Shown piece after piece: positions 26,859-35,826 of a DNA stretch of 64,000 nt (position 1 is its first letter; each line of letters opens with the position of its first letter). Where the stretch lies: contig JBPCOJ010000009.1 in NCBI GenBank assembly GCA_051000345.1, positions 12,040 through 76,039 of the forward strand, written 5' to 3'. The DNA is from JBHENC01 sp051000345. GTDB lineage: Bacteria; Acidobacteriota; Blastocatellia; Pyrinomonadales; Pyrinomonadaceae. The notes beneath the pieces were generated by a model. The model was not told where the DNA came from. It saw nothing but the letters and a program-made list of their open reading frames with translations, and did no database searches. A program made the translations under genes and the position numbers.

Positions 26859-27590
26859 ATGATTAGCAGAACTTGGAGCCAAAAGTCCATATCGTTCTGC
26901 CTGGCTGTGGCCGTCTTGAGTGTGTACTCGATGGTTGCGCTGGCAGCGCCTGGACAACAGGGGCAAACAGGGCCGTCGGGTGAGTTGTCCGTCTCAGGAC
27001 AAGTCTCCGTTAATGGTCAGAACGCAATTTCCGGTGCGACCGTTTTTACGGACAGCACCATCACCACAGGCCAGAATTCCAGTGCCACCATCAGCCTCGG
27101 CAAAATGGGACGCGTTGAACTTCTGCCGAATTCCAGCATGAAACTCGGATTCTCCGAGACAGGCGTTTCGGGTATGCTCAATGCCGGACGCGCGCGCGTT
27201 TCCACTCCGCAGGGTGTGGCCGCCAATTTAACAACCAAAGATGGCGTCGTCGTTGCCGAAGGCACGCAAGCGTCTGTCTTCAGCGTGGATGTCGAATGCG
27301 GCAACACGATTCTGGCGACTCAGTCTGGTCAGGTTGCGCTTCGTGTAGCCGACAAGACACAGCAGGTTGCTGCCGGTCAGGATGCGACGGCTGGAACTGC
27401 TACGCCGGGTACGCGTTGCTCGCGTCTGACGCAGAACAACAGCGGGTTCGGTGCTCTCCACGGTGGTGCTCTTGCAGCGCTGCTGGCGGCGGCGGGCGGT
27501 GCGATTGCGGCGGCCATCATCGCTTCGCGCAGCAGAAACAACAATGCTAACTTTGGTGGCACTATTACAGTTATTAGCCCGACCAGATAA
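26859..27590 (+). CDS. FecR-domain secreted protein with C-terminal hydrophobic segment
   Basis: A 243-residue protein from ATG 26859 with strong RBS GGGAGGAAG. A signal peptide (SISFCLAVAVLSVYSMVALA) is followed by a FecR-like beta-rich domain: SGQVSVNGQNAISGATVFTD, SLGKMGRVELLPNSSMKLGF, VSTPQGVAANLTTKDGVVVA, QVALRVADKTQQVAAGQDA. The C-terminus has an Ala/Gly-rich hydrophobic helix (ALAALLAAAGGAIAAAIIAS) and a basic-to-Asn tail. FecR domains often pair with ECF sigma factors, but none is beside it. It may instead be an envelope-associated sensor or structural protein. A likely terminator follows. Confidence 0.78.
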   Translation: MISRTWSQKSISFCLAVAVLSVYSMVALAAPGQQGQTGPSGELSVSGQVSVNGQNAISGATVFTDSTITTGQNSSATISLGKMGRVELLPNSSMKLGFSETGVSGMLNAGRARVSTPQGVAANLTTKDGVVVAEGTQASVFSVDVECGNTILATQSGQVALRVADKTQQVAAGQDATAGTATPGTRCSRLTQNNSGFGALHGGALAALLAAAGGAIAAAIIASRSRNNNANFGGTITVISPTR

Positions 27591-27650
27591 GTAAAAGCAT
27601 TTCATGCCGCATTGCGTTTTTTGCATACGGTATGAACAACCAACAATCCT

Positions 27651-27697
27651 GCGGGTCACGCGCTCTTTAGCATCGTGTGGCCCGCATGATTTTGTTT
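27651..27697 (+). terminator. Probable terminator after the FecR-like gene
   Basis: GCGGGTCAC (27651-27659) can pair with GTGTGGCCCGC (27675-27685), with one mismatch and a bulge. It is followed by ATGATTTTGTTT, giving a moderately T-rich end. It separates the FecR-like gene from the UDP-glucose dehydrogenase gene. Confidence 0.5.
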
Positions 27698-27737
27698 ATA
27701 GAGAAATTAGAGAATTTATCATTCAGGTTAAGCGGAA

Positions 27738-29039
27738 ATGCATATAGCAGTTATCGGTTCGGGATATGTAGGGTTAGTAACGGGCGCGTGCTTTGCAGAG
27801 TTCGGCGTCGATGTCACATGCGTTGACGTCGATGCGGAAAAGATTGCGCGGCTCTGCGAAGGCATTGTGCCGATTTATGAGCCGGGACTCGAGCAACTCG
27901 TCACGAAAAACATGCAGGCAGGCCGACTGCAATTTACCACCGACATCAAAACGGCGGTTGAACAGGCGCTTGTTATCTTTCTCGCCGTCGGTACTCCGCC
28001 GAAGGAAGACGGCTCTGCCGATTTGAAGTATATCGACGCGGCAGCGTGCTCTGTGGCCTCGCACATGAACGGGTACAAAGTGATCGTCACTAAATCCACC
28101 GTTCCTATCGGCACGGGCGAGCACTTGCGCCGCCTCATACGCGAAAATCTAAAGGGACAAACGAATTTCGGCATCGTGTCTAATCCGGAGTTTTTGCGTG
28201 AGGGCGCGGCGATCAACGATTTTATGCGCCCGGATCGCGTCGTCATCGGCAGCCGTGACGAAGAAGCGATTGCGATTATGCGCGATCTTTATCGCCCGCT
28301 TTATTTGATTGAAGCGCCCGTCGTCATTACTTCGCTCGAAGGCGCGGAACTCATCAAATACGCCGCCAACGCTTTTCTCGCCACGAAGATTTCCTTTATC
28401 AATGAAATCGCCAACATGTGCGACGAGATCGGCTGCGATGTTCATGATGTGGCGCGCGCCGTCGGAATGGACAATCGCATCGGCGGGAAATTCCTGCATC
28501 CGGGGCCGGGCTTCGGCGGCTCCTGCTTTCCGAAGGATACGCGTGCTCTATCGAGCGTCGCGCGCCAGTTCGGTTGCGAATCGCGCATCGTCGATACCGT
28601 GATCGAAGTAAACGAAAATCAGCGCGCGCGCATGATTGCCAAAATCGAAAAACTGATCGGCGAAACTAAAAATAAAACCATCGCCGTGCTCGGTCTCGCG
28701 TTCAAACCCGAAACGGACGACATGCGCGAAGCTCCTGCGATAGACATCATTAAAGCGCTTGTCGAACGCGGCGCTAAAATTCGCGCCTTCGATCCGGTGG
28801 CGATGACCGAAGCGGCGAAAATCCTGCCGGACATCGTTTATGCCGAAGATGAATATCAAGCGACTGAAGGAGCGGATGCGCTTGTTTTCGTTACGGAGTG
28901 GAACCAATTTCGCGCGCTCGACATGCAGCGTGTTCACAAGTCGATGAAAACTCCGAAGATTGCCGATCTGCGCAATATCTATAATCCCGCGACGATGCGC
29001 GAACTAGGCTTCGATTACGTCGGCGTCGGAAGGCAATAA
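27738..29039 (+). CDS. ugd: UDP-glucose 6-dehydrogenase
   Basis: A 433-residue enzyme that oxidises UDP-glucose to UDP-glucuronate with two NAD+. The N-terminal Rossmann motif is GSGYVGLVTGACFAEFG. GTPPKEDGSADL and STVPIGTG follow. The catalytic cysteine sits in GPGFGGSCFPKDTRAL, with the substrate-binding NAFLATKISFINE before it and VLGLAFKPETDDMREAP after it. Length and motifs match the bacterial family (TuaD/Ugd), though UDP-ManNAc dehydrogenases are related. The SDR-type epimerase gene follows 133 bases downstream, and together they form a nucleotide-sugar pair for envelope polysaccharide. Confidence 0.92.
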   Translation: MHIAVIGSGYVGLVTGACFAEFGVDVTCVDVDAEKIARLCEGIVPIYEPGLEQLVTKNMQAGRLQFTTDIKTAVEQALVIFLAVGTPPKEDGSADLKYIDAAACSVASHMNGYKVIVTKSTVPIGTGEHLRRLIRENLKGQTNFGIVSNPEFLREGAAINDFMRPDRVVIGSRDEEAIAIMRDLYRPLYLIEAPVVITSLEGAELIKYAANAFLATKISFINEIANMCDEIGCDVHDVARAVGMDNRIGGKFLHPGPGFGGSCFPKDTRALSSVARQFGCESRIVDTVIEVNENQRARMIAKIEKLIGETKNKTIAVLGLAFKPETDDMREAPAIDIIKALVERGAKIRAFDPVAMTEAAKILPDIVYAEDEYQATEGADALVFVTEWNQFRALDMQRVHKSMKTPKIADLRNIYNPATMRELGFDYVGVGRQ

Positions 29040-29041
29040 AG

Positions 29042-29159
29042 CAGTATTCAGAAGTCGGCAGTCAGGAGACAGATAAAACAGGCGACACAAATATGGCTGG
29101 CATTAATAATTTGTCTTGCTTCTTTATTCTGACTTCTGAATACTGTCTCCTGACTTCTA
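29042..29159. repeat. Intergenic heptad-repeat hairpin (locus C)
   Basis: The left arm reads CAGTATT, CAGAAGT, CGGCAGT, CAGGAGA, CAGATAA (29042-29076). The right arm reads TATTCTG, ACTTCTG, AATACTG, TCTCCTG, ACTTCTA (29125-29159). The arms are broadly complementary. The right-arm 7-mers share the vocabulary of 6875-6902 in a different order. It fills almost the whole gap between the dehydrogenase and epimerase genes. Confidence 0.72.
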
Positions 29160-29172
29160 ACTCTCAAACTCT

Positions 29173-30129
29173 ATGCCACTTTCAGGAATAGTATTAGTCA
29201 CGGGCGGTGCCGGTTTCATCGGCTCGCATATCGCCGACGCGCTTGCGAAAAGCGGCGCGCGCGTGCGCATCATAGATGACCTTTCAACAGGGCATGGAGA
29301 GAATATAGAGGAGATCGGCGGCGCAATTGATTTTGTGCAGGCGAGTTTGAATGATGAAGCCGCCGTCAGCCGGGTGCTCGAAGGGGTCGAATTAGTTTTT
29401 CACGAAGCGGCGATCCCGAGCGTGCCGCGCTCCGTCGAGAATCCGCGCGAGACGCATGATGCGTGTGTCAATGCGACTTTCTCCTTGCTATTGGCGGCGC
29501 GTAACGCAAGGGTGCGGCGCATCGTTTATGCGGCATCGAGTTCGGCTTACGGCGATCAACCGACGCTTCCTAAATCCGAGGAGATGCGTCCCGATCCGCT
29601 CTCGCCCTACGCCGTCGCCAAACTCGTCGGCGAATATTACTGTCAAGTCTTTTACAGAAGCTACGGCCTTGAGACCGTCGCCCTGCGCTACTTCAATGTC
29701 TTCGGGCCTCGCCAAGACCCCAGCTCGCAATATTCGGGCGTTATCTCCCGTTTTATCAGCGTGCTAATGAGCGGTCAGACGCCCGTTATCTTCGGCGACG
29801 GCGAACAAACGCGCGATTTTACTTTTGTCCGAAATGTCGTCGATGCCAATTTGCTCGCCGCCGAAACCATAAAGGGCATCGGCGAAATAATCAACGTCGC
29901 CAACGGCAAACAAATCACGCTCAATGAACTCTTAAACACCTTGAAGCGCATCACTCATCGAACGAACGCGCAAGCCGAATACAAGGAAGCGCGCACGGGA
30001 GACGTGCGCCACAGCGTCGCTGACATCACACGCGCGCGCGAATACTTGGGCTACGAGTCGCGCGTCGATCTCGAAGAAGGCTTACGCCTGACGATGGATT
30101 GGTGGAAGCAGAGCCGCTTCGCCCTTTGA
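29173..30129 (+). CDS. NAD-dependent sugar-nucleotide epimerase (WbpP/GalE-like)
   Basis: A 318-residue extended SDR. NAD-binding GGAGFIGSHIAD, LVFHEAAIPSVPRSVENP, catalytic SSSAYGD and YAVAKL (YxxxK) and RYFNVFGPRQDPSSQYSGVI match UDP-GlcNAc/GalNAc 4-epimerases of the WbpP/TviC kind better than GalE proper. The product would be a UDP-sugar for polysaccharide or glycolipid synthesis, working with the upstream UDP-glucose dehydrogenase. Start ATG 29173. Its stop lies 53 bases before the convergent mtnA stop. The exact substrate cannot be determined from the sequence. Confidence 0.83.
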   Translation: MPLSGIVLVTGGAGFIGSHIADALAKSGARVRIIDDLSTGHGENIEEIGGAIDFVQASLNDEAAVSRVLEGVELVFHEAAIPSVPRSVENPRETHDACVNATFSLLLAARNARVRRIVYAASSSAYGDQPTLPKSEEMRPDPLSPYAVAKLVGEYYCQVFYRSYGLETVALRYFNVFGPRQDPSSQYSGVISRFISVLMSGQTPVIFGDGEQTRDFTFVRNVVDANLLAAETIKGIGEIINVANGKQITLNELLNTLKRITHRTNAQAEYKEARTGDVRHSVADITRAREYLGYESRVDLEEGLRLTMDWWKQSRFAL

Positions 30130-30182
30130 AAATCCAGTTGCTTACCATTCATTCGTCGCCCGGAATCCGGCACGCGAAACAT

Positions 30183-31241
30183 CTACTTTTTATCTTCAAA
30201 TAAACGGCGCAAGCTTTCCGTGTAAGGCGGGCGGGCGACGCCTTTATCCGTGATAATCGCGGCGATGAATTCATTCGGCGTGACATCGAACGCCGGATTG
30301 TGAACACTGACGCCCGTCGGCGCGAGTTGGTGTTCGCGCATGTGCGTGACTTCGCGCGTGTCGCGTTCTTCAATCGGAATTGCATCGCCGGAAGCTGTTG
30401 CCAGATCGACGGTTGAAACGGGCGCGGCGACGTAAAAGGGAATGTTATGTTGACGCGCGAGCACGGCAACCATATAAGTGCCGATCTTGTTAGCGGTGTC
30501 GCCGTTGGCGGCGATACGATCTGCGCCGACGACCACTGCATCGACCTTGCCTTGCTTCATAACGTGACCGGCCATGTTGTCTGTGATAATAGTGACGGGA
30601 ATATCATCTTTATTAAGTTCCCAAGCGGTAAGCCGCGAGCCTTGCAGAAACGGGCGCGTTTCGTCTGCGATGACGGCGATGCGTTTGCCTGCGTCGCGCG
30701 CGCCGCGTATCACGCCGAGCGCCGTGCCGTAGTCTCCGGCGGTGGCGAGCGCGCCCGCGTTGCAATGCGTCAGAACCGTCGAATTATCATTGAGAAGCTC
30801 GCCGCCGAATTTTCCGAGCGCGCGATTGGATTTGATGTCTTCGTCGAAAATTAATTGCGCTTCGGTGACAAGGCGATTTTTAATTTCCGTAACCTCTACG
30901 TTGGTGTTTTCTGCGCGGGCGCGTCGGACTATATCGCGCATACGTTCAATCGCCCAGAAAAGATTAACGGCAGTCGGGCGCGTTTGTCCCATCACATCGC
31001 AAATGTAATCGAAGTCTTCCTGAAAGTCCGCGACGTTTGTGCCGACGAATTGCTTTGCGCCGAGCGCGACGCCCATCGCTGCGGAGACGCCGATGGCGGG
31101 CGCGCCGCGCACAACCATTTGCTTGATCGCATCCGCCACTTCTTCATAAGTGCGAAGCGTCAGATATGTTTCTTCTGTGGGCAGCACGCGCTGGTCTATC
31201 ATGCGAACGCCTGCGTCTGTCCATTCGACGGTCTTGATCAT
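30183..31241 (-). CDS. mtnA: S-methyl-5-thioribose-1-phosphate isomerase
   Basis: A 352-residue enzyme of methionine salvage converting methylthioribose-1-phosphate to methylthioribulose-1-phosphate. RGAPAIGVSAAMG, the catalytic cysteine in THCNAGALATAGDYGTALG, and catalytic aspartate in GADRIAANGDTANKIGT are all present. Length is standard. Downstream mtn genes (mtnB, mtnD) are not adjacent, so the pathway may be scattered or partial. A GGAG ribosome binding site lies about 15 bases before the ATG. It is transcribed toward the epimerase gene and away from the ABC importer genes. Confidence 0.93.
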   Translation of the reverse strand: MIKTVEWTDAGVRMIDQRVLPTEETYLTLRTYEEVADAIKQMVVRGAPAIGVSAAMGVALGAKQFVGTNVADFQEDFDYICDVMGQTRPTAVNLFWAIERMRDIVRRARAENTNVEVTEIKNRLVTEAQLIFDEDIKSNRALGKFGGELLNDNSTVLTHCNAGALATAGDYGTALGVIRGARDAGKRIAVIADETRPFLQGSRLTAWELNKDDIPVTIITDNMAGHVMKQGKVDAVVVGADRIAANGDTANKIGTYMVAVLARQHNIPFYVAAPVSTVDLATASGDAIPIEERDTREVTHMREHQLAPTGVSVHNPAFDVTPNEFIAAIITDKGVARPPYTESLRRLFEDKK

Positions 31242-31435
31242 TACGGTTGATTGCTCCTACAATAAAATTTTTCGAGTGCGAGGCATCTTACAAGACGCAA
31301 TGTCGAAGCGGCAATAACGAACTATTGGCCAACGCTTTCCGTTGACCGATGCTTCTGAATTTCAGAGCACGCATGGAATAGCTTTCGCAGTCCGATTGCC
31401 TTGATGCTTTCACGCTACGCTGCAAATTTCCTTTA

Positions 31436-32386
31436 GTGAATAATATCAAACAACTAAAATTCGCACGCCTCATATGTTTGTTCGTTTATGTGCTTGCTAT
31501 CATTGCTTTGACAGCGTGTCGCCGCGCGGAGAATTGCACGCAGACTGACCCTGCGGCTTCGCGTGAAGTGGTGGACGAAGCGGGAAGGCATGTGCGCGTG
31601 CCGCTTCATCCGCAGCGCATCGTTTCGCTTGCGCCGAACTTAACGGAAATCGTTTACGCGCTCGGCGCGGGCGATAGGCTCGTCGGCGACACGACTTACT
31701 GCGATTACCCGGAAGCCGCCAAAGCAGTTGCGAAGGTCGGCGATACGCTGCATCCGAGCCTCGAGCGAATCATCGCGCTGCGCCCGGAATTGATTCTCGT
31801 TTCCACCGCCTCGCAGCTTGAAACCTTTACATCGCAATTACAGGAACGCTGCATCAGTGTTTACGTGACAGACCCGCATGATCTCGAAGCGGTATTCCGC
31901 TCGATTACTAATTTAGGCGAACTTCTTGACGAACATGAACAGGCCGGAACACTCGTCGCGGACTTGCGCGCGCGCGCCGCAGTTGTCGAGCAATCTGTTG
32001 CGGGACAGTCGCCCGTCAAAGTCTTTTATCAATTATCGCGCGAGCCGCTTTACACGGCCGGGCGCGATTCCTTCGTCACCGATCTTATCAAACGCGCGGG
32101 CGGCGAATCCGTGACCGCAAATGTCGCCGGAGCATGGCCGCGCTACAGCGATGAAGCGGCGCTTGCGGCGCATCCCGAAGCGATTATTATGGCGAGCGAA
32201 GATGCGATGGGCACAGCATCGAGCACGGAATTGGCAGAGCCTCTCAAGCATTCTCCGGCGAACGAAAACAAGCGCGTCTATACGATCAACGGCGAGCTGC
32301 TATCGCGTCCCGGCCCGCGACTAATAGACGGACTCGAACAACTGGCGCGCGCGCTGCATCCCGAAAGCTTCAATTCAAAACCGTGA
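31436..32386 (+). CDS. ABC transporter substrate-binding lipoprotein (BtuF/FecB-like)
   Basis: A 316-residue lipoprotein starting at GTG 31436. The signal peptide has lipobox LTAC (about residue 25). The mature part has the class III binding-protein core: VPLHPQRIVSLAPNLTEIVYALGAGDRLVG, TTYCDYPEAAKAVAKVGD, ERIIALRPELILVST and VFYQLSREPLYTAGRDSFV. It should deliver a metal chelate or corrinoid to the permease encoded next. Its stop overlaps the permease GTG. It resembles BtuF, but siderophore and haem carriers share the fold. No B12 riboswitch consensus was seen in the 194-base region upstream. Confidence 0.85.
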   Translation: MNNIKQLKFARLICLFVYVLAIIALTACRRAENCTQTDPAASREVVDEAGRHVRVPLHPQRIVSLAPNLTEIVYALGAGDRLVGDTTYCDYPEAAKAVAKVGDTLHPSLERIIALRPELILVSTASQLETFTSQLQERCISVYVTDPHDLEAVFRSITNLGELLDEHEQAGTLVADLRARAAVVEQSVAGQSPVKVFYQLSREPLYTAGRDSFVTDLIKRAGGESVTANVAGAWPRYSDEAALAAHPEAIIMASEDAMGTASSTELAEPLKHSPANENKRVYTINGELLSRPGPRLIDGLEQLARALHPESFNSKP

Positions 32387-33441
32387 GCGCAGAAACAAAA
32401 CAGATTGCTTCGCCTGCAAGAGATTTGCGACGCGCGCACGCCACATTGCGGCGCACGCTTCGTGTTTGCATGTGGCTCGCGCTGGCGCTCGTATGCGTCG
32501 TTTTGCTTGCTTCCATCATTGGCGCGCAATCGCTTCCGGTGTGGGCTTCGTTGCGCGCTTTGCTGACGGCTGGCACGCTGACGGATTCGTTGACCGCCGA
32601 ACAGCGCGCGATTCTTTTCGACGTGCGTTTGCCGCGCATACTGCTGGGCGGAATCGTCGGCGCGTCGCTCGCCACAGCGGGCGCAGGCTATCAAGCGCTT
32701 TTGCGCAATCCGCTGGCGGAACCGTATCTGCTCGGCATCTCGAACGGCGCGGCAGTCGGAACAATGATCGCGCTTGTTTTCTTCGGCGCGCATGAGTGGA
32801 GCCGTCCCGTGCTGGCGTTTGCGGGAGCGCTTGGAGCAACATTTTTTGTTTATAGACTTGCGCGCGGGCGAACAGGCGGCGCGTCTCCCGCCAGATTGAT
32901 TTTAGCGGGAGTGATTGTAACGACGTTTCTTTCGTCGGCAATCGTTTTTGTGACGACGCTGATGGACGCGACGCGCATACGTTCGTTCACTTTTTGGCTG
33001 CTCGGCGATTTATCGAACTCTCCCGGCAATCTGCTTTATGTGGCTTTCGTCTCGGCGGCAATCGGCATTTGCGTGCTGACGATCAACGCGCGTTCTTTGA
33101 ATCTGTTAATGCTCGGCGAACGCGATGCCTTCGATCTCGGCGTGGAAGTCGAGCGCGTGCGCATAAGCGTATTTCTGGCGGCGAGCTTGCTGGTCGGTTC
33201 ATCCGTCGCGGCGGGCGGATCGGTTGGCTATGTCGGGCTGGTCGTGCCGCATCTGGTGCGCTTGTCTTTAGGGAGCGATAACCGTTTGACGATTCCGGCG
33301 GCGGCGCTGGCGGGTGCGCTGTTCGTGATTCTCGCAGACACGATTGCCCGCACGGTGATTGCCCCGCGCGAATTGCCCGTCGGGGCGATTACAGCCTTGA
33401 TCGGCGCGCCGCTTTTTATACTGCTGCTGAAAAGGGTTTAG
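32383..33441 (+). CDS. FecCD-family ABC transporter permease
   Basis: A 352-residue permease with about ten membrane helices. It begins at GTG 32383 within the previous gene's stop (GTGA overlap), indicating translational coupling. Family features: LPRILLGGIVGASLATAGAGYQALLRNPLAEPYLLGI (the FecCD/BtuC signature near the N-terminus), TFWLLGDLSN, and VGYVGLVVPHLVRLSLG with the coupling-helix region. It forms the membrane channel of the importer. The first 30 residues form a basic cytoplasmic extension. Works with the lipoprotein and the following ATPase. Confidence 0.9.
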   Translation: MSAETKQIASPARDLRRAHATLRRTLRVCMWLALALVCVVLLASIIGAQSLPVWASLRALLTAGTLTDSLTAEQRAILFDVRLPRILLGGIVGASLATAGAGYQALLRNPLAEPYLLGISNGAAVGTMIALVFFGAHEWSRPVLAFAGALGATFFVYRLARGRTGGASPARLILAGVIVTTFLSSAIVFVTTLMDATRIRSFTFWLLGDLSNSPGNLLYVAFVSAAIGICVLTINARSLNLLMLGERDAFDLGVEVERVRISVFLAASLLVGSSVAAGGSVGYVGLVVPHLVRLSLGSDNRLTIPAAALAGALFVILADTIARTVIAPRELPVGAITALIGAPLFILLLKRV

Positions 33442-33443
33442 CG

Positions 33444-34232
33444 ATGCTCGAAGCGCGCGGAATCAGCGTCAACTACGGAACGCGCGAAGCATTGCGCGAA
33501 GTGAATTTGTGCGCCGTGCCGGGCGAGGTAACAGCAATCATAGGGCCGAACGGCGCGGGCAAGTCCAGCTTGATGCGCGCGCTCAACGGCAGTCTGGTAG
33601 TTGCGGGCGGCGAGGTATTGCTTGATGAAAAGCCTCTGCGCGATTACGCCAGACGCGAGATCGGACGCCGCATCGCTGTGGTCGCGCAGGAAGCGGAACT
33701 GCGCTTTCCCGTGACCGTCACGGAGTTTGTGCTTGGCGGGCGTTACGCTTGGTCAGACGCAAGGGCGTGGGGCTGGGAAACAGCGCGAGACATTGAGGCG
33801 GCACAACAGGCGTTAAGCGAAACGGAGTTGGAGATGTTCGCGGCGCGGCGCATGGATGAACTGTCGGGCGGCGAGAGACAGCGCGCTGTGATGGCGCGTG
33901 CGCTCGCCACCGAAGCAAATGTTTTTCTACTCGATGAGCCGACGGCGAATCTCGATCTCGCGCATCAGGCGGCGATGCTCAAGCTTGTGCGCGCGCGTTG
34001 CGACGAGCGACAAGCCGCCGCCATCGTCGTGACGCACGACTTGAATCTGGCGGCGGAGTTTGCGGATAGTGTGCTTTTGCTGAAGGCAGGAAAAACACTC
34101 GCAAGCGGCGCGGTGAACGAAGTGCTAACGCCCGAACTCTTGCGCGAAGCCTTCGACGTGCGCGTTTTGATCGACGCGCATCCGATCACGAAGAATCCGC
34201 GCGTCACACCTGTTTACGAAGCACGCCGATAA
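33444..34232 (+). CDS. ABC transporter ATPase (FecE/BtuD/HmuV-type)
   Basis: A 262-residue nucleotide-binding subunit. Walker A GPNGAGKSS, a Q-loop in AVVAQEAEL, signature LSGGERQRAVMARAL and Walker B VFLLDEPTANLDL with the switch histidine in VVTHDLN are all present. It powers the permease encoded two bases upstream. The sequence is of the HmuV/FecE class used for haem, siderophore or corrinoid uptake. An outer-membrane partner is not adjacent, so uptake across the outer membrane would rely on a TonB receptor elsewhere. Confidence 0.92.
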   Translation: MLEARGISVNYGTREALREVNLCAVPGEVTAIIGPNGAGKSSLMRALNGSLVVAGGEVLLDEKPLRDYARREIGRRIAVVAQEAELRFPVTVTEFVLGGRYAWSDARAWGWETARDIEAAQQALSETELEMFAARRMDELSGGERQRAVMARALATEANVFLLDEPTANLDLAHQAAMLKLVRARCDERQAAAIVVTHDLNLAAEFADSVLLLKAGKTLASGAVNEVLTPELLREAFDVRVLIDAHPITKNPRVTPVYEARR

Positions 34233-34262
34233 TAACTTTGAGCAGATGCGAAGTGCGTATCG

Positions 34263-34292
34263 TTGGGCAGAGATTTGAGCGAATGTTATAAT
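34263..34292 (+). promoter_or_regulatory. Putative promoter of gatB
   Basis: A perfect -10 TATAAT (34287-34292), with TTGGGC at 34263-34268 (three of six bases) and an 18-base spacer. The start codon of gatB is 44 bases downstream. Confidence 0.55.
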
Positions 34293-34335
34293 TACGGCAC
34301 CGAAGTTACTTTGATCGATTCAGGCAAACTTATTT

Positions 34336-35817
34336 ATGAAAAAAGGTTGGGAGGCTGTCATCGGCCTAGAGGTTCACGCGCAACTCGGCACGGAATCGAA
34401 AATATTCTGCGGCTGTTCGACGCGCTTCGGTGACGAGCCGAACGCAAACACATGCCCTGTGTGTCTGGGGTTGCCGGGCGCGCTGCCCGTTTTGAACAAG
34501 CGAGTTATTGAACTCGGCGCGCGCGCGGCGCTGGCGCTCGGGCTACGCATCAACGAGCGTTCGATCTTCGCGCGCAAAAACTATTTTTACCCGGACTTGC
34601 CGAAGGGCTACCAAATCTCGCAATTCGATAAGCCGTTTTCTGAACAAGGCGAGTTGGAAATTATGACTGCCGAACGCGATGAAGGCGGACACGCGCGCGA
34701 ATGGAAACCGATGAAAATCGGCATCACGCGCCTTCATCTGGAAGAAGACGCAGGGAAAAACGTGCACGAAGGTTTGCCGGACGTGGATCGTTATTCCTAC
34801 ATTGACTTGAACCGCGCCGGAACGCCGCTCGCGGAGATCGTCACGGAGCCGGATTTTCGCACGTCATGGCAGGCTTATGATTACGTCAATCATGTTCGCC
34901 GCGCGCTGCAATGGGTCGGCGCAAGCGAGGCCGACATGGAGAAGGGAAATTTGCGCTGCGAAGCGAATGTTTCGGTGCGGCGCGAAGGCTCTACGGAGTT
35001 CGGCACGAAAGTCGAATTGAAGAATCTGAATTCCGTGCGTTTTATGCAGCGCGCAATCGAGTATGAAATCGAGCGCCATATAAATTTGATCGAAGCGGGC
35101 GGGCGCGTCGTGCAGGAAACTTTGCTGTGGGATGATCGCGCGAATGAAGCGCGTGCGATGCGCTCGAAGGAAGAGGCGCACGATTACCGTTATTTCCCGG
35201 AACCGGATTTGCCGCCGCTCGTCGTCACGAAAGAATTTATCGAGCGCGTGCGCGATGAAATGCCGGAGTTGCCGGATATGCGCCGCACGCGTTTTATGAA
35301 CGAATATGAACTTTCGTACAACGATGCCGCGCAACTAACTTCAGATCGCGCGCTCGCCGATTATTATGAGCAAGCGGCGCGTGATTCAAATAATCCGCGC
35401 GCGGCAGCCAACTGGATCAAGACGGAATTATTGCGCGAGTTGGAAACAGCGAAACTCGACATCGAAGACTCGCGCATCGCGCCGGAAGGCTTGGGCGAAC
35501 TAATACGCTTCATTGATAACGGCACAATCAGCGGCAAGCAAGGCAAAGATGTTTTGACGGAAATGTTCGCAAGCGGCAAAAGCGCGCGCGACATCATTAA
35601 CGAACAAGGTCTTGTGCAGGTCAGCGACACGGGTGAGATTGAAAGCGTTATCAGCGAGGTCATCAACGCCAGCCCGCAGCAACTCGCGCAGTACCGCGCG
35701 GGCAAAGAAACGCTTTTCGGCTTTTTCGTCGGTCAGGTGATGAAAGCCTCGAAGGGAAAAGCGAATCCGAAAATAGTCAACGAATTGCTGCGCGAGAAAC
35801 TCAACGAAAACAAGTAG
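34336..35817 (+). CDS. gatB: Aspartyl/glutamyl-tRNA amidotransferase subunit B
   Basis: A 493-residue protein that converts mischarged Glu-tRNA(Gln) or Asp-tRNA(Asn) to the amide form with GatA and GatC. It has WEAVIGLEVHAQLGT, two CxxC-like zinc ligand pairs (FCGCST, CPVCLGLPG), FYPDLPKGYQISQ, EEDAGKNVHE, YSYIDLNRAGTPLAEIVTEPD and the C-terminal GatB/Yqey helical domain. All are standard and length is typical. gatA and gatC are not adjacent. The presence of the system implies at least one missing Gln- or Asn-tRNA synthetase route. The SDR gene follows after 9 bases. Confidence 0.95.
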   Translation: MKKGWEAVIGLEVHAQLGTESKIFCGCSTRFGDEPNANTCPVCLGLPGALPVLNKRVIELGARAALALGLRINERSIFARKNYFYPDLPKGYQISQFDKPFSEQGELEIMTAERDEGGHAREWKPMKIGITRLHLEEDAGKNVHEGLPDVDRYSYIDLNRAGTPLAEIVTEPDFRTSWQAYDYVNHVRRALQWVGASEADMEKGNLRCEANVSVRREGSTEFGTKVELKNLNSVRFMQRAIEYEIERHINLIEAGGRVVQETLLWDDRANEARAMRSKEEAHDYRYFPEPDLPPLVVTKEFIERVRDEMPELPDMRRTRFMNEYELSYNDAAQLTSDRALADYYEQAARDSNNPRAAANWIKTELLRELETAKLDIEDSRIAPEGLGELIRFIDNGTISGKQGKDVLTEMFASGKSARDIINEQGLVQVSDTGEIESVISEVINASPQQLAQYRAGKETLFGFFVGQVMKASKGKANPKIVNELLREKLNENK

Positions 35818-35826
35818 GGAGAAACG

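Noticed and set aside
26585..26866. Short plus-strand frame overlapping the FecR-like leader
   Set aside because: Cysteine-rich unrelated sequence without ribosome-binding support; the FecR-like ATG has a strong site and signal peptide, so this is probably non-coding.
31242..31435. Possible cobalamin riboswitch before the BtuF-like gene
   Set aside because: No B12-box-like or other recognisable riboswitch consensus was found in the 194-base leader.
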